From: Owenweeksia sp965229445
Lineage (GTDB): Bacteria; Bacteroidota; Bacteroidia; Flavobacteriales; Schleiferiaceae
Direction of reading: 5' to 3'
Length of the DNA stretch: 64,000 nt
Assembly: GCA_965229445.1 (NCBI GenBank)
Contig: OZ245876.1
Coordinates: forward strand, 2,232,001 to 2,296,000
Positions within the stretch are counted from its first letter, which is position 1. The number at the start of each line of letters is the position of its first letter. Positions 23,482 to 31,420 of the stretch are shown here, piece by piece. Below the pieces are notes generated by a model that was given only the letters and a program-made list of their open reading frames with translations, was not told the origin of the DNA and searched no databases. Made by a program: the position numbers and the translations under genes.

Positions 23482-26395
23482 CGCTTATAGAATTATAAAT
23501 CACTTTTTGTATTCTGGTGCGAGTGGATAAACTCAATATTTTTCTATTGCTGGCATCAGGGTGTACGCGATTGGATAGAAAAATGTATATAATGTCTTCC
23601 GCCGGATCAGCCCAGGCGATAGTGCCGGTAAAGCCCGTGTGTCCATAGCTCAACGGGGAGACACACCCGCATGTTGGGCCCTCTCCTTCTAATTGTGGCT
23701 TATCAAAACCGATACCGCGTCGATTGTCATCCTCACAATACTGACAGCGAGTAAATTCCTTTACCGTAATGGAATCCAGGTACCTCTTTCCTCCGTATTC
23801 GCCACCATTTAAATACATCTGCATAAGCTTCGCCAAATCGTTGGCGTTGGAGAATAGTCCGGCGTGCCCGGCTACTCCGCCTAGAAGTGCTGCCCCCTGA
23901 TCGTGAACATACCCGTCCAGCATTTGACCGCGAAAGACCAAGTCATTTTCCGTAGGTACAATTTGGGAGGGTGGATAATTTTGCCAGGCATGATAGCTCA
24001 TTGTATAGGCACCCAGATGCGAATACAACCATTCATCAATCAGGTTCTCAATCTTATCGCCTTCAATAGTCTCAATTAGTTCCTGAAATAAATAATATCC
24101 CAGGTCACTGTACTTATACTTTTTCCTCGACAATAGTTCGCTTTCATATATCCTGGTCATAATTGTATCCCTGGCATAACGCGTGCTATAAAGATTGTGT
24201 GCCACTACGTTGGGATACTTAAAACTGCGTTTATTGGAAAAGTATTCCGGTTTTCGATTACCGTTCTCCATGGTTTCCAGGTAAAATGGAATCCAGGGTT
24301 GTAAGCCCGCTTGATGGGCCAATATTTCTCTAATGATCAAACTATCCTTATTCGTTCCCACTAAATCAGGCAAGTAATATCCCAGGCGTTGATCAAGATC
24401 AATCTTATCATTCTCAACCATACGCATCAATAAGGGTAGCGTTACCGCCACCTTGGTAATGGAGGCTAAGTCATAAATATCATTTTCATCCACCGGATTT
24501 ACTCGATTGTAGGTATGATAACCATAGGATCTATCAAACACCACTTTACCTCGGCGCGCAATTAATACCTGACAACCAGGAGTGGCCCGCTGAAGGATGG
24601 CGTCCTTAATCAAAACATCAATCTTTTCCAGCTCGTCCAAATTAAGATCTACCTCACCGGGTAGTGCATAACCAAGTCTTTTCAGACTTTCGGTATCCAC
24701 ACCGAAACCGGCCTTAAAGAAATCGCTTGAGGTAACCGGTAAACGACCCCGAGCCCCAACAGCACCAAATATTACTTGAGCTGCAATGCTTTCCGCATCC
24801 GGGTGATTCTGATAAGCCACAATTACCCCATCCGCATTTCTAAGCTCTGAGAAATCACGGAGACAATATGGGTTCGCAAACAGACTGACAATAGTTTTAT
24901 TCTGAAGCGTGAGCCGATTTACAAAGTCCTGAATATCGGATTTGATCTTATAGGATTTCCAGGGATTGGCGTTGGAGGTGTATATACCAGCCACCACAAT
25001 ATCGTAAGTCGATAACTTGTTCAATATCTCATTCGCATTTTTACCGGTAAACTTAAAGGCATCTACCTGTGTGTACTTATTCAATATTCTGGTAAACTCA
25101 GTACCGGGGTTTGTTCCTGCCACCACACAAGCCACTTTTTTACCCTTTATCTCACTGATGGGTATCGTGCGTTCCTTGTTGAGGATAACCGTGGTTGCCC
25201 CTTCATAAATTTGGCGGTTAAGAATGTACGAAGACTCCGGCTGGAGGTCCTTCTTAAGGCCACTGGGTTCGATATAGGTCTTTTGTTCCAGGCCCAACCA
25301 ACTCTTGGTCAGAAGTATTTTACGTACACTTCTCTCCAATTGAGATGTACTTAATTTCCCGGATTTTAAGGCGGACTTAATCTGTGCTCTTGCCTTTGCC
25401 ACATCCTGTGAAAACAGCAATACATCATTGCCTGCAATCAGTGCTTCCACATCTACCTCTCCCGGATCATACTTTGATGCTACCCCCTGCATATTCAGGG
25501 CATCGGTAAACACCAAGCCATCAAAATTTAATGAATCTATTAGGTATTCGTTAACCACCTTAGAGGACAAAGAACTAGGAGTTCCAGTTGCATCCATAGA
25601 CGGTACATTTAGGTGGGCTACCATCACAGAACCCAGTCCTCTTCTAGACAGATACCGATAAGGGGACACCTCCACATGATGCAAACGATCAAAACTTTGG
25701 GTAATGGTTGGTAAAGTTTTGTGGGAGTCATCCTTGGTATCTCCGTGGCCGGGGAAGTGTTTGGCACAAGCTAAAACTCCATGGTCCTGCATGCCTTTCA
25801 TATAAGCCAAGGCCATTCGATTAACCAATTCTGGTTCCTGTCCAAAAGCCCGGGCATTAATTATTGGATTATCAGGGTTGGTGTTTAAATCAACTACCGG
25901 AGCGAAGTTGACGTGTACACCCAGCCTGTTGCAGTGTTTAGCGATCTCCTCTCCCATACGGTATGCCAGCAGGCTATCACCAGAGGCACCGAGCGTTAAA
26001 GGCCAGGGAAATTTAAAGGTGCTATCCAACCGCATAGCAAGGCCCCATTCTGCGTCCATGGCTACCATGAGGGGAATTTGCGCCCCTTGCTGATAATAAT
26101 TGGTAAGACGTGCCTGACGCACCGGCCCACCTTGCATAAATATCAGGCCGCCGATCCCCTCCTCTTTCACCAGGGCCATTATTTCATTGCGATGAGCATC
26201 ACCCTTGTTGGAGTAAGCCGCTACCATAAACAACTGACCAATTTTTTGATCCAGTGTCATCTCATTCATTTTGCGGTTTACCCAGCTGGTGTCACCTTCG
26301 TAAATGACACTGGTTCCCGTGTCTTGTGCAGATAGTCCCAGTACAAAAACAAAGACCAGTAGGAAGCTAAAGGAGGAATAGATTTTTCTGCTCAT
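23438..26395 (-). CDS. Exported GH3 beta-N-acetylhexosaminidase - class C beta-lactamase-like fusion
   Basis: From ATG 26395 (985 residues) it opens with a signal peptide (SRKIYSSFSFLLVFVFVLGL). Residues ~35-390 are a NagZ-type GH3 domain with KHFPGHGDTKDDSH (~215), the NagZ-specific His loop, and the nucleophile Asp in FTDALNMQGV. A GH3 C-terminal-like region runs to ~560. Residues ~600-985 are a serine hydrolase of the beta-lactamase/penicillin-binding type, with SxxK in LASITKVAV (~640), YSDLGYYL in place of YxN, and HTGFTGT in place of KTG. It likely trims peptidoglycan in the periplasm (glucosaminidase plus peptidase/amidase). A start at 26410 would add 5 residues. Confidence 0.88.
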   Translation of the reverse strand: MSRKIYSSFSFLLVFVFVLGLSAQDTGTSVIYEGDTSWVNRKMNEMTLDQKIGQLFMVAAYSNKGDAHRNEIMALVKEEGIGGLIFMQGGPVRQARLTNYYQQGAQIPLMVAMDAEWGLAMRLDSTFKFPWPLTLGASGDSLLAYRMGEEIAKHCNRLGVHVNFAPVVDLNTNPDNPIINARAFGQEPELVNRMALAYMKGMQDHGVLACAKHFPGHGDTKDDSHKTLPTITQSFDRLHHVEVSPYRYLSRRGLGSVMVAHLNVPSMDATGTPSSLSSKVVNEYLIDSLNFDGLVFTDALNMQGVASKYDPGEVDVEALIAGNDVLLFSQDVAKARAQIKSALKSGKLSTSQLERSVRKILLTKSWLGLEQKTYIEPSGLKKDLQPESSYILNRQIYEGATTVILNKERTIPISEIKGKKVACVVAGTNPGTEFTRILNKYTQVDAFKFTGKNANEILNKLSTYDIVVAGIYTSNANPWKSYKIKSDIQDFVNRLTLQNKTIVSLFANPYCLRDFSELRNADGVIVAYQNHPDAESIAAQVIFGAVGARGRLPVTSSDFFKAGFGVDTESLKRLGYALPGEVDLNLDELEKIDVLIKDAILQRATPGCQVLIARRGKVVFDRSYGYHTYNRVNPVDENDIYDLASITKVAVTLPLLMRMVENDKIDLDQRLGYYLPDLVGTNKDSLIIREILAHQAGLQPWIPFYLETMENGNRKPEYFSNKRSFKYPNVVAHNLYSTRYARDTIMTRIYESELLSRKKYKYSDLGYYLFQELIETIEGDKIENLIDEWLYSHLGAYTMSYHAWQNYPPSQIVPTENDLVFRGQMLDGYVHDQGAALLGGVAGHAGLFSNANDLAKLMQMYLNGGEYGGKRYLDSITVKEFTRCQYCEDDNRRGIGFDKPQLEGEGPTCGCVSPLSYGHTGFTGTIAWADPAEDIIYIFLSNRVHPDASNRKILSLSTRTRIQKVIYNSISDENERTPIITDFKP

Positions 26396-26530
26396 TTTAT
26401 TTTTTGGCATCTTGCTAAAATACTGAGTGCATAACAGGCAACTTTAGGCAACACAATATTTATTCCACAACGGAGCGTTGAACATATGAGCCAAGTGTAA
26501 TAATCTACACAGCGGTCGCTCATATATTAA

Positions 26531-26538
26531 TACATTTG
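26531..26538 (+). promoter_or_regulatory. -7 box TACATTTG for the mutL operon
   Basis: A perfect TAnnTTTG lies 13 bases ahead of ATG 26552, predicting a leader of about 7 bases. No clear TTTG is visible at -33. Confidence 0.55.
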
Positions 26539-26551
26539 TGAAAAACCGGGG

Positions 26552-26836
26552 ATGGAAGCACCAAAACTTCCTTCATTCTTCAAGCAGAATCAGCATAAGC
26601 GATTTGAATATACTCCGCGTTATTATGATGAACGCAAGGAGAGGATTGAGGAAATGAGGAAAAAATATGACGACCAGAATGCTGGAGAGAATTACAGCAG
26701 TCAGAAATTAAGGGCAAAGTTAAGCTCTGAATGGCGTAAAAACTCAAGCGGCAAAGGTGGTCGTGGCGTAAATTTTCGGCTCGTGGTCATCGTTATGGCC
26801 CTATTTTTAATCAGTTATTTAATTCTGTTTAATTGA
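26552..26836 (+). CDS. Small tail-anchored membrane protein ahead of mutL
   Basis: A 94-residue protein with a highly charged N-terminal two-thirds (RYYDERKERIEEMRKKYDDQ) and one C-terminal membrane helix (FRLVVIVMALFLISYLILF). Homologues sit beside mutL in many Bacteroidota and are sometimes mislabelled 'riboflavin synthase subunit beta'. Nothing here resembles that enzyme. The stop TGA shares one base with the mutL ATG, so the two are translationally coupled. Function unknown. Confidence 0.75.
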   Translation: MEAPKLPSFFKQNQHKRFEYTPRYYDERKERIEEMRKKYDDQNAGENYSSQKLRAKLSSEWRKNSSGKGGRGVNFRLVVIVMALFLISYLILFN

Positions 26837-28662
26837 TGTCGGATATCATCCGTCTCTTACCGGATCAGGTAGCCAATCAGATTGCTGCGGGAGAAGTTGT
26901 GCAGCGTCCATCTTCTGTGGTCAAAGAGCTTATGGAAAATGCCATTGATGCCGGGGCCGATCACATTCAACTGGTGGTGAAGGAAGCAGGAAAGACCCTG
27001 ATTCAGATTATGGATAATGGCTGTGGCATGACAGAAGCCGATGCACGTATGGCTTTTGAGCGCCACGCTACATCCAAAATTAGAAAAGCCGAAGATATTT
27101 TTGCCATTCACACTAAAGGTTTCCGTGGTGAAGCTCTGGCGTCCATAGCTGCCGTGGCCCAGGTAGATCTCAAATCAACTCAACCAGAAGAGGAAATTGG
27201 CACGCATATTAGAATTGAAGGGGGAAAATTTATCTCTCAAGAATACTGCAGCACCCCTACCGGTACCCAAATTGAGGTAAAAAACCTCTTCTTTAATATC
27301 CCGGCGAGGAGAAACTTCCTAAAATCAAACAATGTAGAACTACGTCACATTATTGATGAGTTTGAGCGCATCGCGCTGGCGCATACCGATGTGCATTTTG
27401 TCTTCATAAATAATGGCAGTGAATTGTTTCAGCTTCCAACAGCCAGTCTTAGGCAGAGAATCGTAAACGTGTTCGGCAATCGCTTTAATGAAAAACTTGT
27501 ACCGCTTAATGAAGAAACCCCTCTCATAAAACTGAGCGGCTTCATAGGAAAACCCGAGTTTTCAAAAAAAACCAGGGGAGAGCAATTCTTTTTTGCCAAT
27601 AACCGCTATATCCGCAATGGATATTTGCACAAAGCAGTGCTACGGGCATTTGAAGGTCTAATTTCTGAAGGCTATCATCCGAGCTATTTTATTTTTCTGG
27701 AAATTGATCCAGCACGTATTGATGTGAATATCCATCCAACCAAAACCGAAATCAAATTTGATGATGACAAAGCGATACACTCTATCATTCGCACTTCGGT
27801 GAAACATGCACTGGGTCAGTATAATATTGCACCCTCCCTCGATTTTGATTCAAATGTTGACTTTATTCCTTCACTGAAGTCACATGGAGAGGTTACTCCA
27901 CCCGGAATAACCGTAGATCCCCATTTCAATCCATTCAACAGCTCTTCTTCAAGAGCCAAAAAAGGCTCGCGTGCTCCACAAGCACTCAACATTGAGTCTA
28001 AAGGAAACGATGATTGGCAGCGTATTTTTGAAGATTTACCTGAACTAGAAGACTCTGCAAAAAAACAAGGCAATTTGGATCTGGTGGAAGACCACGTCCA
28101 ACAAAAAGCTTATAGTCAGGTTGGCAGAAAATATATTGTTTCGAACCATTCTGATGGACTGATTGTCATACACCTCAATCGGGCACATGAACGCATTCTA
28201 TTTGAGAAAATACGAACATCTTTGCACAACAAAAGAGTTCCTAGTCAGCAACTTCTCTTTCCACAGGCTGTACAATACTCATCTTCTGATTATCAGATAA
28301 TCAAGGACTTATTTCCGAGATTGCGTGATGTTGGATTTGATTTAGATGAATTTGGCAAAAACGAAGTGGTGGTAAATGGCATCCCTTTATACCTGGAAAG
28401 TCATGCCGTAGAAAGGGTTCTGGAACAGCTTTTGGAAGACGAGAAAAATCACCACGATGCTGGTGAGGCCGAATGGCAGGAACTGCTGGCAGCAAGATTA
28501 GCAGAAGCCTCTGCCATACAAACCGGCACTAAAATGACCCAAGTGGAGATGGCAGAATTGGTTGATGAATTGTTTGCCTGTCAATCTCCCTACCACAGTA
28601 CCCGGGGTAAACCGGTAGTAGTAAAAATGAATATTGAGGACATCGATAAATCCTTTGATTAA
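26836..28662 (+). CDS. mutL: DNA mismatch repair protein MutL
   Basis: The 608-residue protein has the GHKL ATPase motifs: VVKELMENAIDAGAD, IMDNGCGM and TKGFRGEALASIA. It also has the MutL signature NPFxxPAR-like FFNIPARRNFLK and a C-terminal dimerisation domain (~residues 430-608). In the latter, the endonuclease motif DQHAxxExxxxE appears as HLNRAHERILFE, with His at the metal-binding Asp position. The CPHGRP-like site reads CQSPYHSTRGKPV. ATG 26836 gives the canonical start (SDIIRLLPDQVANQIAAGEV). It is coupled to the gene upstream (TGATG) and to the first rhomboid (TAATG). Confidence 0.93.
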   Translation: MSDIIRLLPDQVANQIAAGEVVQRPSSVVKELMENAIDAGADHIQLVVKEAGKTLIQIMDNGCGMTEADARMAFERHATSKIRKAEDIFAIHTKGFRGEALASIAAVAQVDLKSTQPEEEIGTHIRIEGGKFISQEYCSTPTGTQIEVKNLFFNIPARRNFLKSNNVELRHIIDEFERIALAHTDVHFVFINNGSELFQLPTASLRQRIVNVFGNRFNEKLVPLNEETPLIKLSGFIGKPEFSKKTRGEQFFFANNRYIRNGYLHKAVLRAFEGLISEGYHPSYFIFLEIDPARIDVNIHPTKTEIKFDDDKAIHSIIRTSVKHALGQYNIAPSLDFDSNVDFIPSLKSHGEVTPPGITVDPHFNPFNSSSSRAKKGSRAPQALNIESKGNDDWQRIFEDLPELEDSAKKQGNLDLVEDHVQQKAYSQVGRKYIVSNHSDGLIVIHLNRAHERILFEKIRTSLHNKRVPSQQLLFPQAVQYSSSDYQIIKDLFPRLRDVGFDLDEFGKNEVVVNGIPLYLESHAVERVLEQLLEDEKNHHDAGEAEWQELLAARLAEASAIQTGTKMTQVEMAELVDELFACQSPYHSTRGKPVVVKMNIEDIDKSFD

Positions 28663-29408
28663 TGTATCAACGCCCTTTGCGATTTAACCTCCTGCCGGAG
28701 GTGATAAAAAACCTTTTAATTATCAATGGCCTGTTTTTTATGGCCACCTTTGTTTTTGGAGATGCCCTGGGGTTTGATCTGATCAGAACCCTGGGATTAT
28801 ACCTGCCAGTCTCGGACAATTTTGCGCCCTATCAACTGGTAACGCACATGTTTATGCATGGCGGACTAACCCACATTTTCTTTAATATGTTTGCCCTCTG
28901 GATGTTTGGTTACACCCTGGAAAATATTTGGGGCAGCAAGCGGTTTTTAATCTATTATATGATAACCGGTCTGGGCGCAGCTTTTCTCCATCTGGGGATA
29001 AATTACTGGGAATATACACAGGTACTCAAGCAACTATCACCAGAGCAAATGGATCTGATTCAATCTCAAGGACAGCAAATTCTACTAAGTGGTCAGAACT
29101 ATGCCGATGGAGCGATGGCTAAAATGAACCTAATTTTGAATACTCCTACCGTAGGAGCCTCCGGAGCGGTGTTTGGTATTTTGCTGGCTTTTGGAATGAT
29201 GTTCCCCAATCATTACGTCTACATTTATTTTGCCTTTCCGATTAAAGCTAAATACCTGGTGGCCATTCTCGGTGCAATGGAATTGTTCAGTGGCATAGCC
29301 AATGATCCGGATTCCAATATTGCACACTTTGCACACCTCGGCGGAATGTTGTTTGGCTTTCTCCTGATAAAATACTGGAGAAACCGAGGCGGTTTTTACC
29401 AATACTGA
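28662..29408 (+). CDS. Rhomboid family intramembrane serine protease 1
   Basis: The 248 residues form about six membrane helices. The rhomboid motifs are the HMFMHGGLTHIFFNMFALWMFG helix-2 region (His/Asn), the catalytic serine in VGASGAVFGIL (~residue 166), and the catalytic His in HFAHLGGMLFGF (~222). It would cleave membrane-spanning substrates within the bilayer. The Ser/His dyad is complete, so it is probably active. It overlaps mutL and the next rhomboid by one base on each side. Confidence 0.92.
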   Translation: MYQRPLRFNLLPEVIKNLLIINGLFFMATFVFGDALGFDLIRTLGLYLPVSDNFAPYQLVTHMFMHGGLTHIFFNMFALWMFGYTLENIWGSKRFLIYYMITGLGAAFLHLGINYWEYTQVLKQLSPEQMDLIQSQGQQILLSGQNYADGAMAKMNLILNTPTVGASGAVFGILLAFGMMFPNHYVYIYFAFPIKAKYLVAILGAMELFSGIANDPDSNIAHFAHLGGMLFGFLLIKYWRNRGGFYQY

Positions 29409-30301
29409 TGGAAGGATTACGATCAGAAATAAAGAATACCTTTTCTCAGGGTGACGCGCTATCCAGAATTATCCTGGTAAATCTTGGCGTGTTTCTCCTT
29501 TACTATATTCTCAAGGCCATTGGCGCCCTTTTTCAGGTGCCCTTGCACAGCTTTATGGTAGACTGGACAGCATTGCCCAGCAATTTATCTACCCTCCTTA
29601 CCCGTCCGTGGACCTTGATTACTTATATGTTCTTGCACGAGGGATTCCTGCATATTTTGTTCAACCTGATCATCCTCTTCTTCTCTGGTAAACTCTTTAT
29701 GGAATATTTTAACGGCAGGAGATTGTTGAGCACCTTTTTGTTAGGAGGCTTGATTGGGGGAGCCATGTACGTGATTTTTTACAATGTCTTCCCTGCCTTT
29801 TCTCAAGACGTGGGGCTGTCTACCAATCGCGGTGCCTCCGCGGGTGTTATGGCCATCTTAATTGCCATAGCCGCTTATGTTCCCCGCTTTCCAGTAAAGT
29901 TGTTTTTTGTTCTCAATGTAGAATTATGGATGGTGGCAGTATTTGTTTTGTTTATGGATTTGATGAATATTGGCGATGGCAATAACGTGGGTGGTCATAT
30001 TGCGCATTTGGGTGGTGCCTTCTTTGGCTATGTAAGCATCAGACAACTTAAGAACGGAAAGGATATTACGGAAGGCTTTAGCAAGCTAATTGACCGGTTG
30101 GCCAACTGGTTTAAGCCTCGTCACAGCCACAAAATACGCAAGGTGTACTCTACGGGATCATCCGGTAACCCGGCAAAGAAAGAACCCGCAAGAGACCAAA
30201 AGTACATGGATCAAATATTGGACAAAATTAGCAGAAGTGGTTATGAAAGCCTGACTAAAGAAGAAAAGGACTACCTTTTTAAAATTGGCCAGAATAAATG
30301 A
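29408..30301 (+). CDS. Rhomboid family intramembrane serine protease 2
   Basis: A second rhomboid (297 residues) is coupled to the first. Motifs are YMFLHEGFLHILFNLIILFF, the catalytic serine in NRGASAGVMAIL (~residue 147, GASA rather than GASG), and HIAHLGGAFFGYVS (~199). A cytoplasmic tail of ~75 residues is basic and ends in a conserved-looking helix (KYMDQILDKISRSGYESLTK). The two copies differ strongly, so this is an old duplication or two subfamilies, not a recent tandem repeat. It overlaps the EEP gene by 4 bases. Confidence 0.92.
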   Translation: MEGLRSEIKNTFSQGDALSRIILVNLGVFLLYYILKAIGALFQVPLHSFMVDWTALPSNLSTLLTRPWTLITYMFLHEGFLHILFNLIILFFSGKLFMEYFNGRRLLSTFLLGGLIGGAMYVIFYNVFPAFSQDVGLSTNRGASAGVMAILIAIAAYVPRFPVKLFFVLNVELWMVAVFVLFMDLMNIGDGNNVGGHIAHLGGAFFGYVSIRQLKNGKDITEGFSKLIDRLANWFKPRHSHKIRKVYSTGSSGNPAKKEPARDQKYMDQILDKISRSGYESLTKEEKDYLFKIGQNK

Positions 30302-31371
30302 AATTTCGAAAGAGAATCCTCAACCCCCTCTTCTTTTTCTTCAATATCCTGGCCACCCTCGGTTTCGTATTTGCCTTGCTGGCTCCTTTCGTTTCACCCT
30401 CAAAATTTACCCTTTTCGCGTTTGCCGCCACAGGCTTTCCGCTTTTACTTTTAATTAATGTGTTGTTCCTAATCTGGTGGTTGGTTCAATTCGACAAGAG
30501 ATTGATTATTCCGATAGTCACCTTGTTGATGGGTTATTTTGCGCTGGGTCGCACCTATCGGTTTGGAGAAGCATATCTAGAGATTAAGGAAGAGGATAAA
30601 CTAAGGGTTATGACATATAACGTCCGTAGTTTCAATCGTTACCAATGGCTGGATGATCCTGATATTCCGATTAAGATTCAATCTCTTATCAAAAAACTTA
30701 ATCCTGATATCATACTCTTTCAGGAATACCATCGCAACCAGTCGTTTGAATTAAAGGCTTACCCGTATCGTGAGTTTGGTGATCACCAAAACGGCAGTAT
30801 TGCCGGACTGGCAATATATTCCCGCTTACCTCTTGAAGGAATAGAGAAACTGAGGTTGGATCACGACAATCAAACGACGAATTTATTGCGGACAAAGCTC
30901 AATTTTAAGGGAAAGAAAATCAGCATCTACAACATACACCTCGCTTCCGTGGGATTAGAACAACCTGATTATGAAACCCTGCAAAATCCGAATTACGAAG
31001 AGAGTGAAAATTTAAAGTCAGGCTTGCGAAAGATTGTAGGTAGGCTCCATAATGCTTACCAAAAACGTGCAGAACAAATAGCACAACTGCGGAGCTTTCT
31101 GGAGGCAGACACAAATCAAATCATACTGGGAGGAGATTTTAACGATGTTCCTCAATCCTATCCTTATAGCATAGTTTCCGACAAATTATTGGATAGTTTC
31201 TCCGAAGGTGGAGGTCAAGGATTCGGAAATAGTTATGCTCGAGGCCCTATTCCGTTGCGTATTGATTATCTCTGGCACTCAGAGAAAATCAAGTCTCAAA
31301 ACTATCAGATTCCGGAAGAAGAATTTTCAGATCACTATCCACTATTGGTCGATTTTACCTTGCTTCCATAA
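30298..31371 (+). CDS. Membrane-bound endonuclease/exonuclease/phosphatase (EEP) family protein
   Basis: 357 residues: three hydrophobic helices at the N terminus (~residues 10-85), then an EEP-fold domain. Motifs are LRVMTYNVRSFNRY, DIILFQEYH (catalytic Glu), ISIYNIHLAS, IILGGDFNDVPQS and RIDYLWHSE with a terminal FSDHYPLLVDF. The catalytic domain should face the periplasm or cytoplasm next to the membrane. Substrates of this group include phospholipids, nucleotides and phosphoesters. It is the last gene of the mutL-rhomboid operon. Confidence 0.88.
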   Translation: MKFRKRILNPLFFFFNILATLGFVFALLAPFVSPSKFTLFAFAATGFPLLLLINVLFLIWWLVQFDKRLIIPIVTLLMGYFALGRTYRFGEAYLEIKEEDKLRVMTYNVRSFNRYQWLDDPDIPIKIQSLIKKLNPDIILFQEYHRNQSFELKAYPYREFGDHQNGSIAGLAIYSRLPLEGIEKLRLDHDNQTTNLLRTKLNFKGKKISIYNIHLASVGLEQPDYETLQNPNYEESENLKSGLRKIVGRLHNAYQKRAEQIAQLRSFLEADTNQIILGGDFNDVPQSYPYSIVSDKLLDSFSEGGGQGFGNSYARGPIPLRIDYLWHSEKIKSQNYQIPEEEFSDHYPLLVDFTLLP

Positions 31372-31420
31372 ATTCTACTTTCTCAAGTTTACCGAAATTG
31401 CAGGCCCACGAAAAACCTAA

